A DNA stretch of 64,000 nt from Flavobacterium tistrianum (GCF_003254545.1 NZ_QJRH01000072.1:124001-188000), one strand, 5' to 3'. Counted from the stretch's first letter, positions 47,001-56,163 are shown. Made by a program: numbers and translations. Notes: generated by a model not told the origin, from the sequence alone.

Positions 47001-50000
47001 CTGATTTTACTTTAAAGTAATAATCTCCTGGATCTGAAGTATAGAATACATTTGTTCCTGCTGGCAATATAGCTGTATAAGTTCCGCTTGCTCCTTTTTT
47101 GTATTCATAAGTATATGTACTATTACCACCTGCAGCCGTTAAAGTAATTTTTGCGTCTGGAGTTGCTGGCAAGGTAGCTGAACAAGTTACATCTTTTTCT
47201 GGTGTAACTGTAAGTGTCAATTGACTATTTACATGTAAAGGTTTTTTGGCTTCACAACCATTATCATCTTTTACACTTAAAATATAATCTCCAGGAGCCG
47301 AAATGGTCTTAACTGGATTGTTGTCGTAAACACCGTCAATTCCATACTGAACAACACCATTATATGTCGTACCAGATATAGTAACTGTAATTGGTGCACC
47401 ACCTGTTTTAAAACAAGTTACAGCAGGATCATCAATTGTTGGTACTGCGTCTTTAGTGATATGAGCTGTTGTTTGAGCAGGACAACCTTTCTCATCTCTT
47501 ACATAAACATCATAATCTAAACCATCGACATCGGTGTCTTTAGAGAACGTTGTTGAAGTTGTATAATCTGCAGGATAAATTGGTGCCGTTGAACCAGCTT
47601 TAACCACAGCATAATATAATATTCCTGTTCCGCCATTTGCCGTTACAGTGATTGTTGTATTTTTTCTATCGCAGAATACTTTAGGCCCTGTTGCGCTTAC
47701 AATAGTAACTGCTGTAGGATTTGTTAATACGATAGTTTCATGAGCCTCACATTTTGTAAGGTTATTTGTAACACTAAATGTATACGAATCTGCTTTTAAT
47801 CCAGAATATGTAATTACATCTCCTGTTTTAGAAATACCAGTTGTAATTGTACCCGTAACAGCTCCTACTAAGCTATACGTATAACCTGTAGTTCCGTTAG
47901 TGTTTCCTGAAATGGTGAAAACAAGTCTACCATCAGAAAGATCTTTACAAGATACATTTGCGTCAATTCTACCAGACTCTAAAATTGGAGTTACAGGATC
48001 GATTACAGCTGTTCCTTTTTTGGTACATCCGTTATCATCTGTAATAGTGAAATTATAAGTTCCAGGTACTAAACCTGTAAAAGTATAACTATTAAAATTC
48101 TGAGTTGTTACTTGCACTGCTGGTGCTACTGCTGCAACATAGCTAGTAATCTCATATTTCAATGGCAATTTACCACCAGTAACTGTAACTAATAAATCTG
48201 TTGTTAATTTAGTAGCCTCACAAGTAATAGCTGGAGACGAAAAAGCTATAGCAGTTGGAGGAGTTAAAGGCACAACCGTTGCCGAAGTTGCCACTGTACA
48301 ACCATTCGCGTCTGTAACTGTAATATTTACAGTACCAGAGGCATTAATTGTGAATGTGTTTGAATTTGATAAACTTATTGATGTAGCTGGATTTCCAGTA
48401 TCATAAGTATATTTATACTTGTTTGCTCCTGTATAAGGTGTTCCTCCTGAAGCAGTAACCGTTATGATAGCTGCTTGAGATGCATTGTTCGTTCCACATT
48501 TTAAATCAGTAGTAACTTGTGCATCTGCTTCAAATATAGCCACTGGACCTTTAACCGTAATTGGTTTAGAAACAGAACATTTTGTATTAGTGTCTCTAAC
48601 TACGATGTCGTAAGTAGAAGCACTTAATCCTAAAAATTCGTTAGACGACTGCCAAGTAGCTCCATTATCTTTACTGTACTCGTAAGTACCTGAAGCTGGA
48701 GTTGCAGTTACAGTTATTTTTCCTGTAGCATCACCAAAGCATTTAACATCAATAATATCTGTTGTAAAATCAGGTGTTACTTTAGTCGCAACGTTTTCTG
48801 TAAAGCCAGTTTTACATCCTTTACTGTCTAATATTTCAAATACATAAGTACCGGCAACAGCTGCAGGATATGTAAATGTAGTTACACCTGCTCCAACATT
48901 TGTATATGTAGCAGGGAAACCAGCTCCATTAACATTAACTCTATATTTGTAATCAGGGTAACCATTACCAATTGTAACTTCAATAATAGCATCTGCACTT
49001 GTGTTACAATCTAATTTTTTAATGACTTTATGATCTGTAACAACTACTGGAATAGCCACCACTTGTTTTGGTAAATCTATTGAACATCCTGTAGAAATAT
49101 CTTTTACAGTTACAACATAATCATCTGGAATTAATCCTGTGAAAGTACCATTGTTTTGAGGTTTACCTCCATTAAGACTGTAAGCATAATTTGGTGCAGC
49201 GTTTGGAGAAACAACAATTGTAGCTCCTGTTCCGCCAGCACATAAATCTGTAGTCGCATCAATTGATGCTGTAGGAGGTGCTACTGTACCAATAACGAAG
49301 TCACCTTTTACTTCACAACCATTTAAATCCTTTACTAAAACGTCATAAGTTCCAGCATTTAAATTTGAAAACACATTTGTTGGTTGTGTAATTGCAGTTC
49401 CTGCTGGTGATGTAGGAGTTATTGTATATTCATAAGTTCCCCAACCGCCAACTGCATTGATCGTTGCCGTACCTTTTTTATCGCAAGTAACATCTGTAAC
49501 AAGTTCTGGATTTAAATCAAGTTTAGCTGTTGGCCCATCAATTACAACCGTTTGATCTTTAGAACAAGTTGTATCTGTATTAGTAACAACAATTTTATGA
49601 GTTCCTGCACTTAATCCTGTCACAGAAATATCAAATGAATTTCCTACTGCAGGAGATATTAGTGCTGTAACTGGTGCTAAAGCATCTACTTGGTAGCTGT
49701 ATCTAACAATGTTACCCAATCCAGAAACTGTAAAGATCGCAGTACCATCTGTAGCTCCACTACAAGTTATATTATTATGAGATTTAACTGAAATCTCAAA
49801 AACTGGCAATGCTTTAATTTCATGTAACTTTTCGAAAACACATTTATTAGCATCTCTAACTTCAAAAGTATAAATTACACCTGCATCTAATCCTGCAAAA
49901 GTATTGCTAGGTTGGAATGTCGCTGTAGCATAAGCAGCTGGTGCTTTTATTCTATATTCTAAACCTGCTGTTGGAAGTGCTGCTCCAGCAGCATCTACAA

Positions 50001-53000
50001 CATTAGTAATAGTTACTGTTGCTTGATTTGAAGGACATGTTACAGCAGAATTATTAATTGTCATTCCTTTTGGAGGATTAGGTGCCACAATTGTACCTAC
50101 GACAACCGTTTTAGAACAATTTTTACTATCTGTAACCGTAACAGAATAACTTCCTGGAATTGTCAAATTCTCAAAAAGACCTGTAGTATTAGTTCCAACT
50201 ACAGTATTGGTAGTTGTATTTTTTAATTCAAAATTATAGCCTCCATTACCACCTATTGCAGACGCAGTAATTGTTGCTGTTGTCTCACAAGTATATGGTG
50301 TTGAAATAGATGCCGAAGGCACTAAATCTTCTGGTTGGAAAACTTTAAATGTGTACGATTGCTCGCAACCTAAATTGTCTTTTACAATATAGCTATAAGT
50401 AATTCCAGCAACTGAACCAGCTAATGGACCATAATGAGTAGCTGTTCCAAAAGCACCTGTTCCATTAAACTGATATGTAAATGGAGCCACACCTGTTAAT
50501 GGTGTAATGTCTACATATCCATTTGCGGCATTGTAACATGTTACATTTTCAACTTTATGTTCAGCAGTTACAGGTTCTGTTGGTTTAATTTCTTTTTCTT
50601 CAACAGCTGTACAGCCATTTTTATCTGTGATTGTGAAAACATATGTTCCTGGAACATCTGTATATGTAAATGTAGGACCAGTAATATCTCCGCTAGTAAA
50701 TAAAACAGTATTCGTTGCTTTATTTTTTACTACATATTTATATGGAGCAGTTCCTCCACTAATTGTAACTTCAATCGTAGCTTTTCCAGTTGTACAAGTT
50801 AATGCACCACTGATAGACGAACGAGCTGAAATTTGCTCATCAATTGTTTGGCTTACTGCCAAAGCATCACAGCTATTAGCATCTGTAATCAAGAAACTAT
50901 ATTTACCTGGAGCCGTTACTTTATAATCAAATGATGTTGTAGTAAATGAAGCACTTGAAGATCCATAAGTAATTCCTCCATCTGTACTTACTTTATAAGT
51001 GAAAGGACCAACTCCTCCGATAATATTAACCGTAATTTTTGCTCCCGCATTATTATCAAAACACAATCCTGAGTTCTGTACCACTACAGCTTGTGGTTTA
51101 GATGCTGGATCAATTACTAGTTCTGTATCCATTGCATCAGAACAAGACTTAGAGTCTACTCCTGAAATAATATAAGTACCCGCTGGAACTTCATATAAAA
51201 TTCCGTCGGCTGGGAAAGTTTTAGTGTAAGAAGAGTTTTTATCTTTTAATGTTAAAGTATACGCTGGTGTACCGCCAACTGCAGTAGCAGTAACAGTTGC
51301 GCCCTTACAAGTAGCCGCTGATGCAATTGCATTTACAACAAATGGATCCTTAGCTGGAATTGTTGTTGGAATTGTAAAGTTACAAGAAGCCGCGTCATTT
51401 GCATAACGAACACGAACATCATAAACACCTGAATTTTTTCCTGAAATTACAACAGGAGAAACTTTAGAATTTACCCATGTTGGAGATGGATCACCACCAT
51501 TTAATGTATAATAGAAACCGTCTGTTGTATTAAAGTTTTCTGCATAAATACTAAATCCACCATCAGCACTATTGCTACAAGAAACTCCAGTAATACCTTT
51601 AACTTCAGCTTTAAATCCTTTTCCGTTTTCTACTTTTAAGTCTAATGTTTCAGCAGATAAACATGATTTTGGCAACTGGCGTACCCAGATATCATCAATA
51701 ACTAAGTCATTACCATTAAATACTTCACTTCCAGAACGAACAACAAAAGTTAAATTTTTATTGTCACCTGGATTTAATTTTAAACTAATAGGCACCCATT
51801 TCTTTCTGTCAGGGTGATTAAAGCCAGGAGCAATTTCTCCTGTATCATCCCTAGCCACAACTTTTCCAGTTCCGTCAACCAATTCAATTCTAATAATTGG
51901 CGCGGCACTGTTGTAGGTTGGCATTAACAAATTACCTACGTAAAAATCTACAATTACATCCTGATTAGGAATAACATCTACAATTGGTTTACTGTATAAA
52001 ACACCATATTTTCCAGCAGCATTACCAACGTTTACTAGTAAATATCTACCATTAGGGTCACCTACATTATCCAAATTATTTGGATTTGTAGTATGATCTT
52101 TATAATGGAACCATGCTCCAGAGTTATTGCTAAGGGGATCATCTGGTCTCCAGAAAAAACTGGCTACAGAATAAGCATTATCTTCTACAGATCTACTTGG
52201 TGTTCCATCAGGATACTTGCATAAATAAGGTGGATTTACCCTTTGATCATTAAAACAATATGCAGGTGCAATACCAGGTGTTGTAGTTGGAGGCCCGCTT
52301 CCAAAATCCTCTTTCAATAAGTTGCTAAATGTAGGAGCCTGTACTAAAGTATATTCTACTTTAATTTTATAATCACCTGCAGGTACATCTTTAAAGACGT
52401 TAGCAGGAGTGTTTGTATTCAATGCATAAATATAACTTCCCGGATTTGCAGGATCTGGTTTACCAATATAGTATGAGTAAGTATAACTTGCACTTGTAGA
52501 AACGTTAGCAGTTACTGTTACTGTTCCTTGTCCGTTACAGTTATAAACAGCATCTGAAACATCAAAAGTAGGCTTTGCTGGTTTTGGATCTAAAACAATT
52601 CCTTTAACCTCAAAAATACAGCCTGCCGCATCTTTAATTAATAAAGTATATGGCGTAGCACTAGGTTCAACATAAGCCTGATTACTTGTTTGCCAAGTTT
52701 TTCCACCATCAAAACTATATCTGTAAGGATTTGGTGCCGGGAATTGAACACCTCCTTGAGGATTCGTAATTCTAACTAAACCTTGTTGTTCATTTCCTGC
52801 TGGTCCACAACCAGATAACTCAGCAACACCACCAGAAGCCGTTAACGGTGAACCTGGTCCAGTAATTGTTATAGTTTTCTCTGGATCAAAACAATCTACA
52901 CCATCGTAAGTATATTTTACAATTACTTTATAATCACCTGGGCTTAGGTTTGTAGTTGGCATAGTTGTAAAAGCACCTCCATTTACATTGTAAGAAACTG

Positions 53001-56000
53001 AATATCCAGAATCTGCCGGAGTAACAACCATCGAAATTTCACCTTCTTTAGAATTATAACAAGCAAGGTTTTTAGTATCAAATGTAACTGTTGGTTTTAC
53101 AATTTGAATCATTTTGATAGGAGGAATTGTTACAGAACATCCTTTATCATCAACAACCACAATGTTGAAAATTCCATCTGCCGGTAAATCTTCTGGAGTT
53201 ACAGTTATTATCGGGCTAGTAAAATAATCAGCATTGCCGTTTACATAATACATATAATATGGTGGTGGGCCTGGTCTTGGAGTACCTCCTGTAACTGTCA
53301 CCGTAATTTCACCATTGGCACATGCTGTAAGATTCTTAGTTACTTTTGCCTCAGCAGCCAGACGATAATCGAATACTTCAATTTCTTTCGTTATGAAACA
53401 GCCGTTCTTAGCTGTAGACATATCAACTTCATAAACTCCTGGTTCAACTCCTTTAAATTTTGTAAAGTTATCATCAATCAAACCTGTGTTTTGAATCTCT
53501 GCTGTACTACCTTTCTTTCTAAGAACAAATTTATACTGACCAGGAACGTTATTTAAATTCGCGGTTATAGTTCCTAATTCACCAGTACAAATTGGGTGAG
53601 TTGCTTGGATGTCTGCTGATAATACAAGTTCATCAACATTCACATCTACGAAGAAAGGACAAGCAGACATTTGACCGTCTATTAATACAGTCTGTCTAAT
53701 CTGAACTTTATAACTTCCTTTAGGAACATTATTGAAAGTACTTGATGTCTGATAACTTGTTCCATCAAGACTATAGCTATAACCTGTATTTTCAGGCGGA
53801 TTTGTAACTTTAATCCAACCTTTAGTATTACAAACAATATCTTGTTTTTCTGCTTGTGGATCAAGTTTATTCTGATAAACATTAAAATAATGCATCACCA
53901 CACAAGTATTGCCATAATTTACAACAAGTCTAAAAACACCTGGTCTGTCAGCAATAAACTTTGTATCGTTGTCAACAATAGTAGTCCAGTTTGTTGCTCC
54001 TTCATAAGGACAGCTTTCTGGATTAGGCTGATTTGCCGGAGGAACATCTTTTGTTTCCTGCCAAGTTACTTTTGTTGCGCCTGTAATTTTCGTGTCAATT
54101 TCTCTCTTATCGTTAAGACCGCACAAGAAAATTTTAGGGAACGGTTTATTATCTCTCACACAGGCATAAGCTAGTCCTGTAGCTGGATCAATATTATCTC
54201 CTTTAATAGGATTTGCAATTGTTCCCGCAAGATAATCTTTTACGTTGAACGTTTGCATAATTGGTTCACAGTTATCAGCACCACTATTATTCACCGTATA
54301 TTTTCCTGGTTTATCAATAGTAACTGTTCTATTGTTTCCACCAAAAATAACTCCGTTAGGATCTCTCCATACGTAAGTTTTATATCCTAAAGCGGCCGTT
54401 AATGTAGCAGTACCACATATCGAAACATCTCTGTTAAATAAACAATCTTGAATACCAACTAAAAAATTTGTAGCCGTAGGTTCTCCAACATTACATTGTG
54501 AGATTGAAGAATAACTTCCTTCTCCAAAACCTTCTGGCGTAGTATTTTTTTCACCAAAATATCTAGAGTAAGCTATATTTTCAACTTTGTTGGAACACGC
54601 ATCTATTAACTCATTACAGTCATCTACAACTTTTACTTTAAACTTGATGGTGTATGGTGTAAGAGGACCGTTCGCAACTACCATTGCATCAGGTATTGTG
54701 AATACTAATTTTCTAGTAGCAGCATCATATGTTGCTGTAATTCTAGAATCCATTGTGATACCGCTTAGACCGCCAAAAATTACATTTTTAGGAAGTTCAT
54801 CAGTTATAGTAAAGTTCTTCGCATTATCATTTCCTTCATTTCTAAAATTAATTTCGTACTGAATATCCTGATTTAATGTTACTGGCTTGCCATTAATATT
54901 ATTATTGTTTTTATCTAGAGCATTCTTTCTTAATACAATTTTTGGAGCAATAATTTCTACTGATAAGGCAGTAAAAAACATATAATAAGAATCCTGAGAA
55001 GTGTTAATCGTAAGATTAGCATCTGTTTCATTATTCTGTATAATCGTATTATTTGGATTGTCAATTTTTACCACACCGGTATCATAACCTAAAGTATTTA
55101 AACTGGCAGGAGTACGACCTGGCAAAATAATATCACCATCGGTTATTGTACTGTTAAAAAAGTTTGGTGTACCAGGGTTACCCGGCGCAATTGGTCTTAC
55201 AAGTGAAGAAATATTTCCTGCTGTAGCAGATTTAACACCTTGTATTTTTAATCCGTCTCCTTTTAAGGAAGCATCACCTTCTAATGCAGCAAAAGCAAGT
55301 TTTGCATTTACATCTCCAAATGGATTGGTTCTAAAACCTGAAACAGGAATCACCAACGGTGGGTCACTCGCTCTGATAATACCAAAACCATTAAAACTTG
55401 TGATGAACTTGTTTGGTAATAATGGATCTTTATAAACTACAAAAATAGACCAGCCACCAGAGTTACCTCCAGGAGTCACTTTTCCTTCAGAAGTCATGAT
55501 GTCACCTACAGTATAAACACCATCCTTAGCGCTCTTAACTTCATCTGTAATTTCTTTAAAACAAGCATACGGTTTTGAAGCATATACATTGGTAACGCCT
55601 GGTTTTCCTTCATCATAGATGATTGTACCTGTTAACTGCTTGTATGCCGCTGTAGGTGTTTTTAATTTCACGTTAGCGATTTTGCTTCGGTCGGAACCCT
55701 GATAAGTTCCTGCCCAATACAAAGCAGCGTATACAATCTCGTAACATGCCTGACTAGCCTGGGGAATCACTAGTTTAGCAGAACTTGAATTAAAGGTATT
55801 GCTATCGCCGTCAATATCGATATATTTCATATCGAAATTGTCGTTCACCTTAGTTACATCATCGAAGGCATCATTTGCACGTTGTTTACTTTTATTTTCA
55901 TCTCTATTTAAGATGTTGTTTCCAATCACCAAAATATCTCCATTTAAACTGGCGCTATATTCTGTTTTGAAACCTTCTCTTACCTGAGAATAGGAAGATA

Positions 56001-56067
56001 AACTTAACAATAAAAATACGACTGCAATTAATACTTTAAAAATAGTAGGTTTTTTCATAGTCTTCAT
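38023..56067 (-). CDS. sprB: SprB, giant mobile cell-surface gliding adhesin
   Basis: SprB is carried along the cell surface by the gliding machinery and grips the substratum. This one has 6014 residues (the F. johnsoniae protein is about 6500). Order: signal peptide ending SYSQ (residue 28); an N-terminal globular region (to about 370); a DUF11-like segment (about 376-490, NEGNDNAKNFTITDELP). Then some sixty degenerate SprB-type repeats of 80-95 residues, each running from a Cys through GGxxPYxY and GxYxxxVxD to a GC ending. A non-repeat, jelly-roll-like insert lies at about 1250-1475 (LLKEDFGSGPPTTTPG to VIDDIWVRQLPKSC). The last 95 residues form a type B gliding-associated C-terminal domain (NYFTPNGSTGTTIGPDCG, DIYDRYGRVVAKYRVGGKWDGR, LPTGDYWYVLKL), the type IX secretion signal. 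ATG 56058 (MKKPTIFK) is an equally good start. Confidence 0.93.
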   Translation of the reverse strand: MKTMKKPTIFKVLIAVVFLLLSLSSYSQVREGFKTEYSASLNGDILVIGNNILNRDENKSKQRANDAFDDVTKVNDNFDMKYIDIDGDSNTFNSSSAKLVIPQASQACYEIVYAALYWAGTYQGSDRSKIANVKLKTPTAAYKQLTGTIIYDEGKPGVTNVYASKPYACFKEITDEVKSAKDGVYTVGDIMTSEGKVTPGGNSGGWSIFVVYKDPLLPNKFITSFNGFGIIRASDPPLVIPVSGFRTNPFGDVNAKLAFAALEGDASLKGDGLKIQGVKSATAGNISSLVRPIAPGNPGTPNFFNSTITDGDIILPGRTPASLNTLGYDTGVVKIDNPNNTIIQNNETDANLTINTSQDSYYMFFTALSVEIIAPKIVLRKNALDKNNNNINGKPVTLNQDIQYEINFRNEGNDNAKNFTITDELPKNVIFGGLSGITMDSRITATYDAATRKLVFTIPDAMVVANGPLTPYTIKFKVKVVDDCNELIDACSNKVENIAYSRYFGEKNTTPEGFGEGSYSSISQCNVGEPTATNFLVGIQDCLFNRDVSICGTATLTAALGYKTYVWRDPNGVIFGGNNRTVTIDKPGKYTVNNSGADNCEPIMQTFNVKDYLAGTIANPIKGDNIDPATGLAYACVRDNKPFPKIFLCGLNDKREIDTKITGATKVTWQETKDVPPANQPNPESCPYEGATNWTTIVDNDTKFIADRPGVFRLVVNYGNTCVVMHYFNVYQNKLDPQAEKQDIVCNTKGWIKVTNPPENTGYSYSLDGTSYQTSSTFNNVPKGSYKVQIRQTVLIDGQMSACPFFVDVNVDELVLSADIQATHPICTGELGTITANLNNVPGQYKFVLRKKGSTAEIQNTGLIDDNFTKFKGVEPGVYEVDMSTAKNGCFITKEIEVFDYRLAAEAKVTKNLTACANGEITVTVTGGTPRPGPPPYYMYYVNGNADYFTSPIITVTPEDLPADGIFNIVVVDDKGCSVTIPPIKMIQIVKPTVTFDTKNLACYNSKEGEISMVVTPADSGYSVSYNVNGGAFTTMPTTNLSPGDYKVIVKYTYDGVDCFDPEKTITITGPGSPLTASGGVAELSGCGPAGNEQQGLVRITNPQGGVQFPAPNPYRYSFDGGKTWQTSNQAYVEPSATPYTLLIKDAAGCIFEVKGIVLDPKPAKPTFDVSDAVYNCNGQGTVTVTANVSTSASYTYSYYIGKPDPANPGSYIYALNTNTPANVFKDVPAGDYKIKVEYTLVQAPTFSNLLKEDFGSGPPTTTPGIAPAYCFNDQRVNPPYLCKYPDGTPSRSVEDNAYSVASFFWRPDDPLSNNSGAWFHYKDHTTNPNNLDNVGDPNGRYLLVNVGNAAGKYGVLYSKPIVDVIPNQDVIVDFYVGNLLMPTYNSAAPIIRIELVDGTGKVVARDDTGEIAPGFNHPDRKKWVPISLKLNPGDNKNLTFVVRSGSEVFNGNDLVIDDIWVRQLPKSCLSAETLDLKVENGKGFKAEVKGITGVSCSNSADGGFSIYAENFNTTDGFYYTLNGGDPSPTWVNSKVSPVVISGKNSGVYDVRVRYANDAASCNFTIPTTIPAKDPFVVNAIASAATCKGATVTATAVGGTPAYTLTLKDKNSSYTKTFPADGILYEVPAGTYIISGVDSKSCSDAMDTELVIDPASKPQAVVVQNSGLCFDNNAGAKITVNIIGGVGPFTYKVSTDGGITYGSSSASFTTTSFDYKVTAPGKYSFLITDANSCDALAVSQTIDEQISARSSISGALTCTTGKATIEVTISGGTAPYKYVVKNKATNTVLFTSGDITGPTFTYTDVPGTYVFTITDKNGCTAVEEKEIKPTEPVTAEHKVENVTCYNAANGYVDITPLTGVAPFTYQFNGTGAFGTATHYGPLAGSVAGITYSYIVKDNLGCEQSYTFKVFQPEDLVPSASISTPYTCETTATITASAIGGNGGYNFELKNTTTNTVVGTNTTGLFENLTIPGSYSVTVTDSKNCSKTVVVGTIVAPNPPKGMTINNSAVTCPSNQATVTITNVVDAAGAALPTAGLEYRIKAPAAYATATFQPSNTFAGLDAGVIYTFEVRDANKCVFEKLHEIKALPVFEISVKSHNNITCSGATDGTAIFTVSGLGNIVRYSYQVDALAPVTALISPAVGNSFDISVTGLSAGTHKIVVTNTDTTCSKDQTVVIDGPTAKLDLNPELVTDVTCDKKGTATINAVGGWGTYEYTITPTSPAGTAITQPTNVFSNLNAGTYDVLVKDLNGCEVKGDFVIGTVAPPTASIDATTDLCAGGTGATIVVSPNAAPNYAYSLNGGKPQNNGTFTGLIPDDYVVTVKDISTGCSIDLPKQVVAIPVVVTDHKVIKKLDCNTSADAIIEVTIGNGYPDYKYRVNVNGAGFPATYTNVGAGVTTFTYPAAVAGTYVFEILDSKGCKTGFTENVATKVTPDFTTDIIDVKCFGDATGKITVTATPASGTYEYSKDNGATWQSSNEFLGLSASTYDIVVRDTNTKCSVSKPITVKGPVAIFEADAQVTTDLKCGTNNASQAAIITVTASGGTPYTGANKYKYTYDTGNPATSISLSNSNTFTINASGTVNITVTDANGCTVATSATVVPLTPPTAIAFSSPAITCEATKLTTDLLVTVTGGKLPLKYEITSYVAAVAPAVQVTTQNFNSYTFTGLVPGTYNFTITDDNGCTKKGTAVIDPVTPILESGRIDANVSCKDLSDGRLVFTISGNTNGTTGYTYSLVGAVTGTITTGISKTGDVITYSGLKADSYTFSVTNNLTKCEAHETIVLTNPTAVTIVSATGPKVFCDRKNTTITVTANGGTGILYYAVVKAGSTAPIYPADYTTSTTFSKDTDVDGLDYDVYVRDEKGCPAQTTAHITKDAVPTIDDPAVTCFKTGGAPITVTISGTTYNGVVQYGIDGVYDNNPVKTISAPGDYILSVKDDNGCEAKKPLHVNSQLTLTVTPEKDVTCSATLPATPDAKITLTAAGGNSTYTYEYKKGASGTYTAILPAGTNVFYTSDPGDYYFKVKSDGCEAESTVPVEVTTPIIPVASAVATPTLCSGSNEGTIKITVTSGGTPPFYYTIDNWVTENQTGYFTDLAGATGTGLEYTYQVRDSKGCLSAASTKVAVVSPDPVTFDTEQKNIECDKTVGGSGSSFGSITVKNVSGGSGSYVYYLTSNFGYSASFNAPTGEDKTFEIIDFGIYTVVVKDLNDCTLPKQVVMASPPEDLDIDVSTTASDCVNAGTAIVTVKVIVPSADYEFGLLEYNYAPYTNNYSGPDVAGGTVKTFKNLIPGVTYTFVVHDKATNCYFLKSANGPIPPASSLVGPAIATNVTCKNANDGSVSFTVSGWAPTTTDVRYQIFKEQSNVPVSGEINVSVSGTSFTRTYPDPLPGTLAPGRYYIAYTEYNGAVKGCQSSSGTFEIKESTTDLEVKASVIKNDNCKDLAGIVKAQASGGTGPYFYQIVPDVLPLGFGAEDTKPTAASFTAAHTASTFYVNSGDYLVWAKDSYGCIQPTGVSVNVPLDPAPAIANLAIVNKCAAEGAFEVTVSMTTQGIAPYYIKVNNADFIEIKDAVPFPYTIKGLSSGPVNVTIKDSNDCSDSKSITITETPIASAQVTKQLDCSVSGNAVANATITVKVEKGTPAYTYEVKKGAAGAYASITPTTTVVAGVTTFTYPVTAANADVYQFRITDANGCPIETAPVNVDAIVPIVPDYKAIQPLCNGGDGTIEVSAKGGKAPYKYNFNGLGFSDTTLYTVKAGTYSFIVKDALGCEVTSSATLGEPTLLTLLAPDITGLTCGAGNVAQSATVVLKATGGTGAYTYSFNGGDFIAKDTYTVTENSTKTDQHILYAIKDANGCTVNGSVDILKLVPPTGFDFKAGPVITCTTLDTNVEIINVAGGVGPLTYQKISPTFEDNGTNIFAGLLPDVEYVFQVTDANKCTFQKNLKIPNVVKIDIKETSKDGITCLTATNGKATFYVSGFNTTYRYTLDGVGVPGNHSNPVISLTGLSAGDHTIEVIDDATDCSKDIKVNIAAPPAALVLATPVVTPLGCTTSGAVTVTASGGWGDYTFTLTQPDNTTITNNNGIFKNLTQTGFYDIKVKDANTCSVEVLNSFELITPPKPTLTIATTSDYCYYNTDSTTLVITAASTSTFPITYEYSIDNGETWHSTFTFDKLTPKTYVIKVRDNYGCESAATTVEIKPQLFASIAMEKPIYCAGALPADGTIRVKAVGGYAPYRYTYTYKGVTSALTNFTNALYSDFNVADTDYGVYVFDVYDARDCHVTTNTVDMVAPTPVTFKVTPTSPNCSDPQGNISNGSILITLDPGNDDRDYTYTIQRTLPTGGALISQNTPLFTGLIAGTYTVAVISGKYCSASTPQIIDVPTAVVAKATPSAFTCSGTNMPNSTVVEVTATGGTGIYTYSENGTNWIPDNKFTVSNDTAQTLTFYVKDSNGCIDDVQIPIAAFPKLTGAVASLGDRASCANNGHETIHVEIAGGASPASFEYQVYQDGQILGTVVQVNPGDSSFDYIAPTAGHFYQFKITDKRTYCSIITNAYNVPVYETAKVIATASKSVSCNGGTNGEITIDVLDYKGNYTYQVWNAGVAVTGVLGPIDSATTNPYTIPVGVGAGSAYTVVIKEDDYPFCSVTSNTFEITQPPVLDLINFNPGKKNQNCNTAGAVITIDETQIVGGSGGYKYVVVLPTAGVPADGLFKDDKIFTIPTTAIAPASDTWNVYVMDANGCKAFVPVNISKDPMPAITNVSVVSPCYDDVNGYTINVSATGVAPLEYSLDGSEYGKDAFFTVKNSGDYTVWVRDANKCVVKAATAFNIPAPLTLKAEVTTDPTCMTATGVVTLTAGGGKMPAQYVYTKDNWITTSVDNVFKDLAPGSYTFIVRDISTSPTCEKSVDVTIETPTLVTGITAKGFDVTCNTYKDGRIEVKLDAANNNPEYRYSLTAGPEVRGPQDSPYFYDLPAGDYEVTVISGKGCPGTATVKVGEPAPIVVNKPVVTQYLCNVGNTAIDATITVPVSSVSGGSNTYIRYQFIRDGKVVQDDDRNTYTESDYLGGTYEVIVFDSKGCQGGYSSVKIDQYVDIARLDLATTKINCRDAESVQVTAIPTRGTLPALTYTIEGTNGTVYPVTNGLNGLFTGLKVGTYLIKVTNPVTGCGVEKPYIVNEPNTFRLVATNIKDVTCFTDSNGSITLTLVDDIPTPTDEAGPFTYVLTHESGSSVSGNSNGTKVDLSNLAAGKYTFVAQLTGLPYCSVTTNFTIQRPSAALEIKVNSKPISCLSNTDGEIVATATGGWTGDYQYKLDGPVTKPYSAENKFTDLPAGLYTVYVMDANGCEDSDTVRLSIPTPIAINISATPMLTCFDNENGIVTINTVSGGSGNYTYTLHGVLVDGTVITAKGQGSNQFTDLKAGTYYVTANDTWGCTNDSNKVTIDQPEIVKATLSIVRTETCQQVPVIKLTAVGGVPPYYYSADGTNYTGPFSSYIDITLPVTTAATEYKYFVKDSKDCRSFVSNTTEFKPVPKLEFERSSKIDIKCKGGATGSITVVAKGGLGNYIYTLQDAAGIDITPAPAQTIPGTFTELPIGTYKVKVTSSDCQTVSTTFVLTEPATSLTADAIATPLTCNGYNNGKITVNAQGGVGAYKYAIEPEFKQFFDKNVFENLKPGFYDILVQDENECYVYIKDVEVKEPDPIVITEDLTLREEEHCTGEKNAKFVIDVIGGTKPYSYSLDNQNGPFTLGDSTQTRFTFSGLEGKAHTVYILDANQCMQEITINMAPPVTLNPTVEVTYDCVNNAQANMVVVTIDPSNTDPTLVTYALDNGNFQPSNIFTNVAAGPHYITVKHVNTCEVTTDLFEVNAVDPVSLIDVTNQSKDINTIVVKAAGGVAPYEYSFNGEPFTSSNSYRIYKTGDYVVIVRDKNGCEATITVHGTFYDFCMPNYFTPNGSTGTTIGPDCGALAYKELTFDIYDRYGRVVAKYRVGGKWDGRYHGQELPTGDYWYVLKLNDPKDPREFVGHFTLYR

Positions 56068-56143
56068 TTTGTTTTTGGCCTTCTAAATTTTTTAAGGGGC
56101 ATTAAAAAATAAATTTCAGCATTCTAAACTTTTATTTATTTGC

Positions 56144-56163
56144 CCTTCCGAAAATTCGGAAGG
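56144..56163. terminator. Hairpin between sprD and sprB
   Basis: CCTTCCGAA and TTCGGAAGG form a 9-bp stem around two bases. On the minus strand it is followed by GCAAATAAATAAAAG, not a T-run, so it is at best a leaky terminator or an RNA processing/stability site within the spr operon. Confidence 0.6.

Noticed and set aside
38023..56067. SprB repeats as recent exact duplications
   Set aside because: By eye the repeats differ clearly in DNA and protein; no long identical tandem copies were noticed, so recent expansion is not supported.
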